Positions 10,923 through 22,789 of a stretch of 64,000 bases of DNA are shown in pieces (positions within the stretch are counted from its first letter, which is position 1; the number at the start of each line of letters is the position of its first letter). The notes under the pieces are model-generated. The model was not told the DNA's origin. It ran no database searches and saw only the letters and a list, made by a program, of their open reading frames with translations. The stretch is from NCBI RefSeq assembly GCF_050948215.1, contig NC_135157.1:3844001-3908000 (forward strand), in the 5' to 3' direction. This DNA is from Halictus rubicundus (Eukaryota; Arthropoda; Insecta; Hymenoptera; Halictidae). A program made the translations under genes and the position numbers.

Positions 10923-11295
10923 GATAATGATACGCTCATGTGTATTGGACCACCCTGTGTAACATTAAAAAATTCCCGTTTTTATAAACCAGTTTAAAAG
11001 CGTCAAGAGCCACCAAAACGGTCGTCACCGTTAATTATATGTTCCCTGAAACCAAAAACAAACTTCATTGGTACTGTATGTACCGTACGCATTCGAGTAT
11101 ATCATAGTCGCGGCAACGATTCGTCACGTAGGTGCCTCGGCAGCGCACAGCTGCCAATAAACAGGAAACGGGTAACAATGAAATGAATAACAACCCTTCG
11201 AGGGCAAAGCGCGAGTTAATCGACCAGTGGAGTAAATTCGGAGTTTCTGGACCGACTTGTTTACCGTCGACGAGGTGAAACAGGATCGAGCAACA

Positions 11296-11480
11296 CGAGT
11301 AAGTGTTTCTCCACATTACTGCGAACTATGAACATTGCAATCGACACGGGGAGTGTGCGGTACATTCGTAATCGTGTTCATTGCGTGTTACGCTATTACG
11401 ACTTGGACATTTTCTTATTTGCCTGGACGCCGAGGTTCGCTGTTCCCCATTCTCCTTTGCTCGGCTTTATCACGGAAAGC
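11296..11480. repeat. Direct repeat, copy 1 (pairs with 12558-12740)
   Basis: Begins GAGTAAGTGTTTCTCCACATTA and contains TGCGTGTTACGCTAT-CGACT and ATTTTCTTATTTGC. The second copy about 1.26 kb downstream is roughly 80% similar by eye. Together they bracket the uninterrupted copy of the dispersed repeat. They could be remnants of a tandem duplication or of terminal repeats. Confidence 0.7.
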
Positions 11481-11512
11481 AGGCAACAATAAAATGAATA
11501 ACAACCCTCGCA

Positions 11513-12480
11513 TCACGTGAAATCACGTGTCATACCGTTGCATAGAGAGGAAATAATAATGTTTATATGAGTATGGCTAACACTCTCAGAATGGCACGTG
11601 ACGTCACTTGTGATATGAAAATAATCATATAATCACTTGTTTTCACGTGACATGATAGTAACGTGTTTCTACCTTCAGGGATATGGTCACAGTAACTATA
11701 AATCAATAAATCAATAAACTCAACAATTTTGTTCAGTATAAAACAATAATTTGATATGAAATCCATTTGAAGCAACGTTTACAATACATCTTAAGATATT
11801 TACACAAATTTTTTCTCTATTTTTTCGATCCAAAATGGTGGCGCTACAGCTTACGGAATAATTTTTTGGAGGAGCTCCTGGGGCTTGACATCTAAAAAGA
11901 AGTTTTTTCGGATTTCCATTCAAATGCCTAGAGAAGGGGTTTTTGAAAATATTGATGTTTTTAAAGAAATGGCAGGCGTTCAAAATTACATTTCAGTGTA
12001 GATGGAAATTCTTTTTTTATCCTAGGTCTAAAAATGTGGGTGCTAGATGTTAAGCCCCAGAGCACAAAAAGTAAAACGTATTAGGTTCCGTAATCGCCGC
12101 CATTTTGGAGCGAGAAAATACAAAAACAATTTTGAAGTACCTTAAGATATGTTGTAAATAGTGTTTCATTTCGCTTTTATATATTTTTACAGAAAAAGTT
12201 GTTGTATTCATTGATGTTTTCGGCCCCGATACCGTGGCCATGCCCTTTAAGGGAGTATTCTGGTTTCGAAGATTTCCGGTCCCGCGATTTTGGTGCTTGG
12301 TCTTTTATGGGAGTCTCGAGCCTGGATCCTCAGATCATGGGGCTCTTGGATCTGAATCTTCGGTTTATTGGGGTTTTTGGTTAGATCGCTCGCGGTCTCC
12401 TGATCTGTTTCTTGGATCCTCCTGAGGACTAAAGATCTCTTCAGTGTCTTCTAAGATCCTCCTTAGGACTTCTGCTTCTC
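11513..12480. repeat. Unclassified dispersed repeat, uninterrupted copy
   Basis: Aligns with 5512-5755 plus 6667-7130 but lacks the NUMT, so it serves as the empty site. An internal stretch around 11630-11650 and one around 12000-12060 differ between the copies. It ends in a GATC-rich block (about 12290-12480) like 4730-5005. No coherent ORF is conserved between the copies. Confidence 0.72.
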
Positions 12481-12557
12481 ATACCCTCCTTGACAGCTGA
12501 GATTTCTCTGGACTAATATTTATAAACTCGAGGAATGCAAGAACAAGAAAGAAAGAC

Positions 12558-12740
12558 GAGTAAGTGTTTGTTCACATTATTGCGAACATTCCATCGGCAC
12601 AGGGAGGGGGGGGGGAGGGTGCGGTATATTCGCAATCGTGCTTATTGCGTGTTACGCTATCGCGACTAGGCCATTTTCTTATTTGCATCGGAGTTCAGTG
12701 TTCCCGATTTTCCTCTTTTTTCGGGTTTATCACGAGCCAT
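12558..12740. repeat. Direct repeat, copy 2, with a G-run
   Basis: Second copy of 11296-11480. It differs by a G-tract expansion (GGGAGGGGGGGGGGAGGG at 12602-12619) where copy 1 has only GGGGAG. This tract meets a simple G-quadruplex pattern. Confidence 0.7.
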
Positions 12741-14280
12741 GGGGTCTGGCGTGTTACTGTAACATAGCGGGAGAGGATAGTGGCGTGCTCGTAAGTGCCT
12801 CAACGATTTTTTTCTCTCTAATGGGCCACGTTACGAGTGGAACAACGCCGGGCGGGTAGAGCGTGACCTGTAAAAAATGTGTGTCGCGTATTAGTTGTTT
12901 AACGAGCCGCGCGCATGTCAAGTCACGCGCGACCGTAGAATAGCGAACGAAACGAATAAAAAGGGAGAGCGGATTACGCCTCGCCTGTAAACGAGAGGAG
13001 GCAGACGAGAAAACGAAGATCGAAACGTTACGGGACGTAGCGATCGATTAAACCGGCTCGCCATAATCGCCCGGGCAGAAAGATGTAAGTAGTATTGTTC
13101 GCCAATCTCTCGAGGCCTATGCCATTAAAATTCTGTTCGTACGAGGGTTCGAACCTCCGCTCGAACCAGGCCTCTCGTTGAACTAATCGCTGCCCCGCGA
13201 ATAATATTGCTCTACGGCGATGGTATTTCTATGCTAAACGCTATAGCGGGGTCTAGAGGCGTGTGTTTACTCTGCGATAGAGACCGCGAATTAACGTTCG
13301 CTATCGGACTTCTTTCTTAGAGCCGCAATTAAGATCAACGGAGAAATGTGTATTAATTAAAGGAGTTGAACACATCTTTTCGAAGAGTATACCGTGCTGT
13401 GTGATTGCCGGGACCGGGAACGCAATTATAGCGAACAGCGGGCACGCTTCTCGGCTCGTCCCTTTCGTCGACCGATAATTAAACTGCGAATGTTTATGCG
13501 GATTTGAAGTTTTCCGAAGCAACCGGATGAAATGGATGGTCTTGTACAGCTTGATGCGTCGCGAGAGTAGTAAACGTTCCGTAAAGTTTCCACAGGTTCG
13601 TGGTTTATTCGCGTATGGTTATCACAGATACAGAAAATATACCACTTTTATCGCGCTGTCAGCTGTACATTCGTGACACGGTGGTATTAAGATCGTCCGT
13701 CAGAAAGGAAACCGTACATTCATGTTTTCATGCTTTCTCCTTATTGCGCAAACTGTTGATTAGTGTGTCTCGCTTCGCGCTGAGAAGGGGTAGGTTACTG
13801 CAGAATTTGATCAAAATCAGCCACTCTTTATTCCGACCTCCTGTCCTCTTACTCGGTGTGACCCAATTTAAAAACGGACCGAAACATTTTGGTTGAAAAT
13901 TTTTCATCTTGAATCGTAGTATCCGTAACAAAATTTTCGTGGTCTAGAAAAGCGTTTAAGTAAGGGAATCTTTTCAGCAGGTCTGTTTATACACATTTTA
14001 CAACAATTTGTAGAGCATTGGAAGCCAATAAGTGCTAATTGACAATTTTTATTTCGTAAGAATAAACGTGGCTCACGAAAGTCAAGTTAATCAAATAACC
14101 ATTGGACAAATGTTTACAAAAGTACGTCGAAAACTAGAAGAAAATTCAGCAACCCCAGAAACGTAACAATACCGGTCTCTATCGAAGTCGTGGAAAATTA
14201 TGAATTTCGGCCAGCATTTCGCGTAAACCACCAGCATTGACCGCGCCTCCGCAGCATGCAGGACCAACGATAAATCAGGC
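12741..14280. other. No gene seen; part CpG-rich
   Basis: Bases 12880-13260 are CpG-rich. A good donor-like AT|GTAAGTAG occurs at 13083, but no convincing coding exon precedes it. The rest is mixed DNA with short frames that resemble nothing known. Confidence 0.4.
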
Positions 14281-15660
14281 TTGTTTGCCAAGCTCTCAAA
14301 CGAACAAGGCTCCAACGATCCCCGTCGGTTTCCTTTCGAGATTCTGGGAATCGTTGCACTATTCTTAGATCGATGTAACGAGGACCGAGAAGGGGTTAAC
14401 TGGGACCGGCTGAAAGTAGCGGATCGCGTGGGCGGTCGGCGATACGAGCGTCGAAACGATGCATCAGACGAGCTACAGTCGTGGATCGGAGTTCCCTTTT
14501 CTATTAAAGCGCGCGGCACTCTTTCGCGGGATTGGAATACACAGTACGCGGTGAAATGGGCGCGTAGAGGAGAGCAGAAGCGAGCGAGGGAACGAACGCG
14601 CCGCAAAGGGAGAAAGGGAAAGGCGGCTCTCGCGCAGAGTAATTAAAACTCTGAAAGTCCCTAAGTCGCCTCAGACTGCGCGTAATTTGCAAACGCGCTC
14701 CTTCGCCCTCGTGCAACCGCGCGCAGAGTTAGAAAACGGACCGAAGGGAGAGAGAAAGAGAGAGAGAGAGAGAAGAGTGTCGGCGGATAGAGAGGAAAAG
14801 CGGAGGCCGAGACGACTTGCCTGCCGACACTTCTGGTCTGGTCCCTCTCTTCGCGCTTTCTCTTCCGTTCCGCCTCTTCTCCTCGTTCTGTGCGTGTTTT
14901 CGCTTTGGCCGCTCGCGCAGCTTTCGCCCGTTGTTTACGCGTCTCTCAGTCTGCCGTGTCGGTCTCGTTTCCGTTCGAGCGGGATCTTTGTCCCGGCGGC
15001 CCGCACCCGGCCCGACTCGGCCCGACGTTTGATGTTTTAACGCGTCCGCGGGCCTGAGAGCGCGCGATAGACCGTGCGCGCATTTTTTTCCTTTTTCCGT
15101 GCCGATTTACACCGATCCCACCGGAACGGAAAACCCGACGAAAGAGGTTTTCCACCAGGCGAAGCTGTGGGAAACAGGAAGGGAACGCCGGCGCTGCTCG
15201 GTCTCGGGGCTTTTAAAAAACCGAATATGCGGCACACACGCGGGCTGAAAGGCTCGCGACGCAAACTCCGAAGCTCGATATCTGCGCTCAAACGTGCGAC
15301 GTTTTTCACCTTCTCAACCCTCGCTTCGTCTCCTCCCCCCTTCACTTCTGTCACGCCTACACTCCAGAAACTATCCGAGAAAGTTGCGAACTGTCGGAAT
15401 CTTCGAGCGACCGCCGCCGCCGCCGACGCGACTCCTGCGAACGAGATGCGACGGATACGTCCGACGCACGTCGAATAGCGAAACTCGCTTCCGAAAGAAA
15501 CCACGGGAGAACGGATACAGGCTGCCGTTGGGACGGCTCCTGAAAGCCGAAGAAAGGCGAATAAATGCCGGGCGAAACGCTGGATGCTGGGGAGACGGAG
15601 TTTTGGCTTGAGGAAATGCCCGAAACACCGCTCGGCGAACTTGGACTTCTTTTTGCGCCC
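14281..15660 (+). promoter_or_regulatory. CpG/GA-rich island, candidate promoter or 5' UTR region
   Basis: This is the strongest GC-rich island in the window. It has a (GA)n tract at 14747-14776, where GAGA-type factors can bind in insects, then pyrimidine-rich CpG DNA and a TCAGTCTG arthropod-type initiator near 14945. Long overlapping frames on both strands (up to 240 codons on the minus strand) are Arg-, Ser- and Pro-rich and probably arise because GC-rich DNA lacks stops. No protein domain is visible. Promoter function is inference from composition only. Confidence 0.3.
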
Positions 15661-15951
15661 TTTACATTTGATGGACGTGTTTTTTTTCCCATGGATTTGC
15701 GGGAATAATGTACAGCGACGTACACAAGTGTTCATGCACAAGTTACGGAGTTTATTCATTCTAGGTATTGTGCTCTATATTCCTTTGCCGTACGATTTTT
15801 CTTCGCAGCTACAATAATTGAAGCGTTTGCTGAAAGAAAAGGAAAATTTATATTTATTCCATGTCTATGTTTACTTCAATACTTGACCCATTGCCCTACA
15901 ATGTGGAGTAAGACTCGAGACAAAGTGTAATAAATATGTTATTCATTTCCT

Positions 15952-16194
15952 TTAACACTTTGAACGCCCAACTAGAAACCCCAAAAATTCGATACAATCA
16001 AAGTAAGTTATTTAATGAAATAAAAATTGCAAAAAATTAAATGTATGATACTGAGTAATCCTCCAACTTTCTTGCATGTTACAGATCCTAATCAAGTTTA
16101 GTACAATGAATATATCAACGCAAAAATTCATTTTAAAACCTGCACAAGCAATTCCGTCACCCACATATGGGTGACGCGGCGACAAACGTGTTAA
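15952..16194. mobile_element. TTAA MITE, 243 bp (CACCCACATA family), nested
   Basis: TTAA at 15952-15955 and 16191-16194. Left end TTAACACTTTGAACGCC; the right end read inward is TTAACACGTTTGTCGCC followed by CGTCACCCATATG. The same-family copy at 58675-58916 is 242 bp. The paralogous empty site CTTTAAACCGAAATAAAA at 5091-5108 shows that it entered a TTAA within another MITE. Confidence 0.85.
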
Positions 16195-16319
16195 ACCGAA
16201 ATAAAATGATATTTTGTTGTAGTCGATGGAGAAAACATACGGACTGAATATAAACTTTCTTTCTTTTTCTATGAAATTCTGAGCGATGGAGAATTTCTAG
16301 TCACTCAAACCACAAAATA

Positions 16320-16507
16320 CAGTGAATTCTCGATATATGTCAACAACACGGGTCTTGCCAGCGTCATGTATCGTCCAGGAGACATACCCGAGCCCTGTTA
16401 TGTTTACCCTCCTCGGCGGTCCCTCGCGGGATATACTCCGCGGTAGTGGGGATAATTCAGAGACATCTATCATCCAGTTCTTGGCGACATATATAGAGAA
16501 ATCACTG
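16320..16507. mobile_element. TA-flanked MITE, CAGTGAATTC family, 188 bp, nested
   Basis: Tips CAGTGAATTCTCGATATATG and its mirror ATATATAGAGAAATCACTG, with TA on the left and TG (decayed TA) on the right. It contains GGTCTTGCCAGCGTCATGTA and GGTAGTGGGGATAATTC. Related copies are at 21011, 39653, 48895 and 59011. Tips and TA target fit the Tc1/mariner/pogo superfamily. Non-coding. Confidence 0.88.
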
Positions 16508-16531
16508 TGTATAGTAGTATGTACTAGCTAA

Positions 16532-19500
16532 AAGCTACGTCTGTGCGCAAACAAAAGACTTTTGCTTAAAATGCTTCACTAAAGACCATTGAAAACCATG
16601 AATTGTTTGAATGGTCAAAAAGTGTGAACATACTTTTTGATACTATATGAATTACAAAATATTATTTTTTTATAAGTACTGTCGGTCAACAGGGACTGAC
16701 ACAACGTTTAAGATGTTGAATATTGGTTATGTAAGAATAGAATTTTATTTTGTCCTAAACAGAAAATATAGTAGATTTTTCTTGATATCTTCGTTACGAG
16801 ACTGACTCGTTATTATACGGGAAGAGGTTAATTAACTGAAACTGTTAGAAAATCAATAGGATTAAATTGATTTAAAAGTACCCTGCAAATACAGCAACCA
16901 CGATGAAGCATTGGTCAAATGGATATGATCTTTCGAAATGAATTTATATATCGAGTTTATTTATTTACTTACTCCTCAAACAAATAATTGCAAGCACAGC
17001 CATCTATTTATCCAGTTAGATTAATTTGTATCGATTAATATAAGCTAACAGAAATATCGTGGTTGCTTTTATCGTTGATAATTAGAGGTATTTTTAAAAC
17101 TGTGTACCATAATATGAGACAGAGGGAATAATAATGATCCAATTGAATTTTAACTGTTAAACCTGCGTCCATGAAAATTGCATCAACAAATTGTTAGAAC
17201 TATAAAGGCATTTGACAATCTATCTATGTGTCGTCGATGATTGTTTTTTCTCGAGTGGATGCACCATACTCGTTTGCTATAATTGATTGTTTAATGACGT
17301 TTTGATATGCACGGTCGACGTGCGCGACAAAGCTTTACGTTATAATAAAGTTTATATGTTAATAAAGTTACGGCTCATTGAATAAAAAGACCAGTACCAT
17401 TAAACATGTTTATTGAATGAAGCAAGAATTGGTAAATTAGTATTTGTCCCAACAAGTATTTTTGCAACTGTCTCGTCTTAATGAGACTCCGCACTGTTAT
17501 TTCACGTTTATTGGAAAATCTGAGAATTAAAAGGATACCGTTGCTTTAATAACAAATCCTAGTCCTATCAGAGAAGAAAAGGATATCAAATCTAAAACAT
17601 TAACACAAATTAATAACATTTGCCTGTCTTATTCTAATTTACTTGAGCATAGCCATTGCTCGTTAAATCGGTGTGTTTATAGGAACAATATTACGAGATA
17701 AATATAGGATACAATTCTATTGAGAAAGTTTTATTGAAATCTGTTGGTTCATAAGTCTGACGTTTCATTTTCTGAGATGCAGTCGGGTATCACGAAGTAG
17801 GGAGACGACAGACGAATCGCGCGTATCTAGTGTATTCTCTTTCGAGCGAAACAATTTATAGGTGCGCCGGTTGCGTCCGTCGAGATTAGTATCGGCGATA
17901 GATTCCGAAAATTGACTGTCGAACCGTCGGATTATAAATAGTGGATTGCCGCGGTGTTCACGGGTGAATGCTTACAATCGGCGGATGATATTTTTCGTCG
18001 CGGAACGAAGAGCGAATATTACGTATCGGGGTTGATTTAAATTGATACCCGGTCGATTTCGGGTTATCGCGCGACTGCCGGCGCGTTCAATAACTTTTCC
18101 CGTTTTGTCTCGACGGGACAGTCAATTTCGTTCACTTTTTACGCGTCATTTCACGGTAAATCGTACTGTCATACGGTTTCCAATGGAATCCCTGACGGGA
18201 TATTAAAAAAAAAAGAAAAAACGAATAATTAAAGAGGCAACTAAAAATGGATACAGTAGAACCTGTCTGATTCGGTCGCATGTCCTGATGATTTCCAAGA
18301 TTCCCAGACTTTGACTGACACTACTTGAATCGTTCTCTATTTGACAAATCCTCTTGGATTTCTCAATATCTAGTGACGCAACATCATTGCACACTGTGTT
18401 CTCTATGAGAGAAAAATTATTTAAAAAATGACTCACTTTCTTGGTTGGTACTCAATAAAATCTGCAAGCATGTTTTTAGACACCCGGTATGGTTAAAACA
18501 ATCCTTAAAAGACAATTAGGCAAGTTTCAATCACATTGCGTCTAACTAGACCGTGGATCTTTTTTTCTGAGTCAATTGTAGGAATAATAATCCTCCTCTT
18601 AATAATTTTAATCACATTCTTCAAGTAAGATTTCACATTGAAACATCCAACTTGTAAATGAAAGTCCAGCTATAATGAATTCCCATCATTTTTGTGCGAA
18701 GTTCTGATGGCTGTAAATTGCAAATACACATCGGCAAGTGGTTCCAATAATTTGATCATCCACTATACACACATGGTTTGCACAAGCTGTATACAGTACA
18801 CACAATCGATTTACTCTTCCTAGACGATGAAAACACGTTAAATTACAAAAGCCGGATATACGATTTTGATCCTCAAATTTCATTGATCCCGAGTGCAACA
18901 GAACATCACACACCCAATCGCGCTCCCTTTATCTGGTTACCTTCAACATTCGATTTACGACGTTTACACCTAGCAGAAGAAGATCGCGCGTGAAACGGGT
19001 TCTCGAAATATTTCTGCCGGAAACTCGCATTCGACAGTAGTTACTACGAAATCGAGGAGAATAGGCGTTCGGGATCGGCGAAGTTGGGAAGGGTGGTGTT
19101 GCAGCCAAAGGTGGGGGTGAAGGGAGAGGGGGGGGGGGCGTAAAAATCGAGTGGCTTGGGGTTCCCGTGGGATGAGAACTCGTGTAAAAGGGAGGATTTC
19201 CAATATCACGTCGCTCAGGCATCTTTTGGATCGGCGTTAATGGTCTCTTCCGTTCCCGTCGCCCTTCAACCGTCCTCGATCCTCGTTGGATCTCGAGATT
19301 TTTTTCCCCTATAACACAGATATACATATATATATAGAATATCTTTCCTTTCATTTTTATCCTTCGAGCGGGAGAAGTTCTAATAGCGACGACGTCGGTA
19401 TAATAATAACGACATCGATAATGCCGCACGGAAAGAACACGAAGCTCCTCTAATGAATCTCGACTGCCTTTATCGCGGACCTCGTGTCCCGCAACTTCGA

Positions 19501-19708
19501 CCCGAGCCGGGATGATATTCCGTGCCCGCGGCTAGACATCGCGAAATCTGTTCCACGAATTTATTTTCCGGCTGGGTGCGCCGTTTTTGCGAACGACACG
19601 GCATGCTGAATCGATCCTTCTCCTTTCCGCGCAAACAACAGCACAGTGCATCCCCTCGTAACGTCCCCCCAGCTTCAACAAGACGCCCGAAAGCTGCGCA
19701 AGCTGGTA
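16532..19708. other. No gene seen; AT-rich, then GC-rich with a G-tract
   Basis: 16532-17760 is AT-rich with no gene. 17770-18180 is mixed, 18181-18890 AT-rich and 18900-19708 GC-rich. Bases 19086-19138 hold several G-runs (five G at 19113, three G, then eleven G at 19128-19138), which fit a G-quadruplex pattern on the + strand. Minus-strand Pro-rich frames across it are read from the G-runs. Confidence 0.45.
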
Positions 19709-20386
19709 CAGTAATGTCTCGATGTATGCGCAAGAGATATGCATGATATTTGTGTAAAATTTATCCCAACTATCGTGGGATGTGTCCCTTGAATGTGGAC
19801 CAGTAGCTTGTTCGCCGAAACGCGTAACATGAGAGTATTAATCCACTGACAAAATTATCTTGTTTTTAACCATTTTTTTACGAAACTTTTACTGACCCAT
19901 TTTTGACGTTCTTCTGATTAAAATGACATCAAACACGGTACCGTTTCGATCATATTTGCTTGTTTGATTCACAATATAATAGAATAGATGATATCTGAAT
20001 TCTTCGTTATCCATATACAACGGGACCTTTGTATAAACCGATAAAGATTTAATCTAGCACTGTAGCTAGGTAACTGTTCTAATATCCGAATATTGATGTT
20101 CCACACCGACTAGTTCGGATAATGGAAGTTCTACTATATCGTGGATTAAACAAGTGAATATGATCCAAAGTGTGTCGTGTCGGGTGTCATTTCATTTAGA
20201 AAAATGTCACAAATACGTTGGTAAAAGTTTCATCCGAACATAACTAAATAAAAAAGGTTTTACCATAGGATTAATAGTATAGTGCTACAATTTATAAGAC
20301 CCTCAAGAAGCACACAGCGCGGTAGTGGAGATAAATTTTTCGCAAATATCGTGCACATCTCTTCCGCCTATAACGGGACATTACGG
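19709..20386. mobile_element. TA-type element, CAGTAATGTCT ends, about 678 bp
   Basis: Left end CAGTAATGTCTCGATGTATG after TA at 19707. The right end read inward matches over about 58 bases with interruptions (GTAATGTCCCGTTATAGGCG, AAGAGATGTGCACGATATTTG), with a decayed tip at 20384-20386. Inside, TTCGGATAATGGAAGTTCTACT (split here as TTCGGATAATGG and AAGTTCTACT, near 20113-20136) matches the pogo/Tigger-like tip seen at 33267, 35809 and 53235. Its interior resembles 53100-53270 in reverse. Non-coding relic. Confidence 0.65.
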
Positions 20387-21010
20387 GGTGTTAGCGGATC
20401 AATACTCGTAGCCCGCGTATGATTAACTTTTTATCAAAATCTGACGTTCCTTGTCACTCATAAATTCACCGGAAGCCGAAACTCACGGCCGACGTATTTA
20501 TGCCGCCGCCGTCGTCTCTGCTTGGAACACGGGACCGCGTTTGCGTTCCGGACTTACCGGCTGAAACACGGCCGGAAGAAAAGGGGGACGCGGAGGGTCT
20601 GGTAAACGAATTTCGCGAAATTCCATTCATCGACAGCTTGAAAGCCGATTAAAACGTTGTCTCGTAACACGCTCACGAGCGCCAGCCGGTATTTAATTAT
20701 GGAGAGTCACGGATGCGCTCTGTTTGCCGGACCTCGCGCATTATTCAACGTATTTACGAGCAAATCTCTGAATATGTTTCCCCGATGAAAGAACGGCCGA
20801 TAATCCGTCGCCGGGAGCCTAGGGAAACGTTCCTCCGGGCCCGGAAAATACGTCGCGATCCTGTCCCGTCAACTAAGTTCTGCCGAAATGAATGACAATT
20901 ATGGAGATTGGTAAAATCCAATGTACCCAAGGTCCTTCGTTCGAAAGAGCTACAATCAACACATTACTTACGGAAAGCTTGTTAGAATGATTCTCAATAA
21001 CTGCGTTATA
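20387..21010. other. GC-rich stretch, no gene seen
   Basis: CpG-rich from about 20440 to 20880 with a 60-codon frame of no recognisable motif. Confidence 0.4.
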
Positions 21011-21216
21011 CAGTGAATTCTCGATATTTGTCAACAACACGGGTCTTGCCAGCGTCATGTATCGTCCAGGAGACATACCCGAGCCGTGTTATGTTTCCTT
21101 GGCGACCGAGGCCTCTCGAGCTTCGCGGCCCCTCACGGGGTATACCCAGCGGTAGTGGGGATAATTCCGCGACGTTTATCGTCCAGGCCTTGGCGACATA
21201 TATAGAGAAATCACTG
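21011..21216. mobile_element. TA-flanked MITE, CAGTGAATTC family, 206 bp
   Basis: Perfect TA on both sides (21009-21010, 21217-21218). Tips CAGTGAATTCTCGATATTTG and ATATATAGAGAAATCACTG. It is the longest full-ended copy in the window and includes the GACCGAGGCCTCTCGAGCTTC block missing from shorter copies. Confidence 0.9.
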
Positions 21217-22442
21217 TAAATTAAAAAAGATCTGAAAAATCTTCTTCTCGTTTACACATGGAACGCGTACTCAAATAATGGAGAGTCTATCGGTTCGGAT
21301 AATCGAGGTTTTACTATATCGTGAATTGAACGAGCAGTATGATTAGAATTGGGTCATGTTTGATATCGGTTCAATCAGAAAAGCGTCAAGGACATGTTGT
21401 TACTTTCATTAAGAAACCATTCGAAAGGAAAGAGCTTTATCATTGTTTCTTTTAATCGCTATTCTTTTGCACGTTCGATGGCGAGACGCACGTATCGAGA
21501 CGTTACCGTAAATCGAGAACGCGTGCATGTTTCGCGATCCTGTTTCCACGAGAAGACTTTATCACGCGTTTTTCCTTGCCGGTTCTTCGAGGTTCTTTTG
21601 CTCGTACCGTAGCCCTCTATCTCGTTGCTTCTGATACGCTGCAGACGCGTAATTATTTTATGGACGGAGCTGGCTCGTCGCGGAACAAGACAGGTGTTGC
21701 TTATCCTCGAGTAAGACACGCGAAATGAAGAATTATGCGCGGCTGCACTGTCGCTATTTAACCGGAATTTATTTACATAACTGTGAACGAGTGCCCGCGA
21801 TGATGATATAGTATCGTCAGCGCGATGACGGTATCGTAATGTTGACATCGTTATTTACGATTATGAATTTATCTGATCGTAGCATCGCATGCTGCATGCC
21901 CGAGGCATACTGATTAACATTCTGAACACTTTTTTCGATTATAATCGAAATATATATTATAATTATATACACCAACTTTATTTTATTACTGCAATGCTTG
22001 CAGCTGCACGATGCATTTTGTCGTTGATCAAAAATTAAGCGTTTTGTGCTGTTACACGTTTTTGAAATATTTGTAAATGATACTGGTTTGTGCACGATAC
22101 TGGTCTATTGCGGTGCACACAGCAAGTGACACTAGCGATAGTAAAACATGCTCATAGATAACACTCATTCGTCCCCATTCTAGAGTATTAGTTTGATTTA
22201 TAGTATGATTAGAATGCTGAGTTGTGTTATTTTACATTCCCAACTGGTTGGAGACATTTATTATTCTTTCGTTATAAGTCAAGCCTTAAGTATACTTTAT
22301 CGTGAGATATTTTGCACGTAATATAAAAACGTAGATGTACTCCTTCAGTATTGATAAAATAAAGCACGTTCATTAATATTATGAATTTTCATACAACTGC
22401 GCTACGTGTGACAAGGAATTATTGATCCCGTGGACATGAATC
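21217..22442. other. No gene seen; repeat fragment near 21286-21400
   Basis: Bases 21286-21400 resemble 20110-20230 (TTCGGATAATCGAGG, TTTTACTATATCGTG), a fragment of the pogo-like repeat. An 18-bp perfect palindrome lies at 21933-21950. The rest shows nothing recognisable. Confidence 0.45.
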
Positions 22443-22789
22443 ATTTCCACAACGTCGACGATATTAAATAAAATACCAGGAATTGGTATAATGTATTCAA
22501 TAATAGAATAAATACAATATTTAATACGTGTCGCATAAAAATTTGAACATCCTTATTTTATTACTTATACGTGAATTATGTATATATTATGCATATGTAA
22601 TAAGATTATCGAACTTATTACGACTCATTTTGTAATACGAAATTATGAATTTGTGCATTCAATCAATTATTACAGTGATCAACGATATCAAATAAAATAG
22701 TCTTAACAAATATAATGGATCCAATAATACAATAAATACAATATCTAATACGCGTCACATAAAAGTTTGAACATTCTTGGCATCAAATG
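22443..22789. repeat. Direct duplication, period about 223 bp
   Basis: 22443-22566 and 22666-22789 share GACGATATTAAATAAAATA or ACGATATCAAATAAAATA, AATACAATAT-TAATACG and CATAAAA-TTTGAACAT. The copies are about 80% similar by eye. Confidence 0.75.

Larger units (their letters stand above)
15883..16531. mobile_element. TTAA MITE interrupted by two other MITEs
   Basis: Left end TTGACCCATTGCCCTAC at 15883 (decayed TTAA). The interior matches 5007-5214 and 51844-52050 piece by piece: ATATGTTATT-ATTTCCTTT, AAACCGAAATAAAAT, TCTATGAAATTCTGA. The right end near 16528-16531 is decayed. The copy is split at 15952-16194 by a second TTAA MITE and at 16320-16507 by a TA-flanked MITE. With both removed it is about 220 bp, close to the 207-208 bp of the intact copies. 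Confidence 0.78.

Noticed and set aside
13075..13095. Possible + strand exon end AT|GTAAGTAG
   Set aside because: No supporting coding frame or good acceptor upstream.
13140..13160. tRNA T-loop-like GGGTTCGAACC
   Set aside because: No A-box or cloverleaf can be drawn in the preceding 70 bases.
14091..14606. 171-codon minus-strand frame
   Set aside because: Overlaps + strand frames in the same CpG-rich island; no recognisable motif.
15037..15759. 240-codon minus-strand open frame
   Set aside because: It is the longest frame in the window but lies in CpG-rich DNA with long frames on all strands, is Arg/Ser-rich and has no domain. It is most likely stop-poor by composition.
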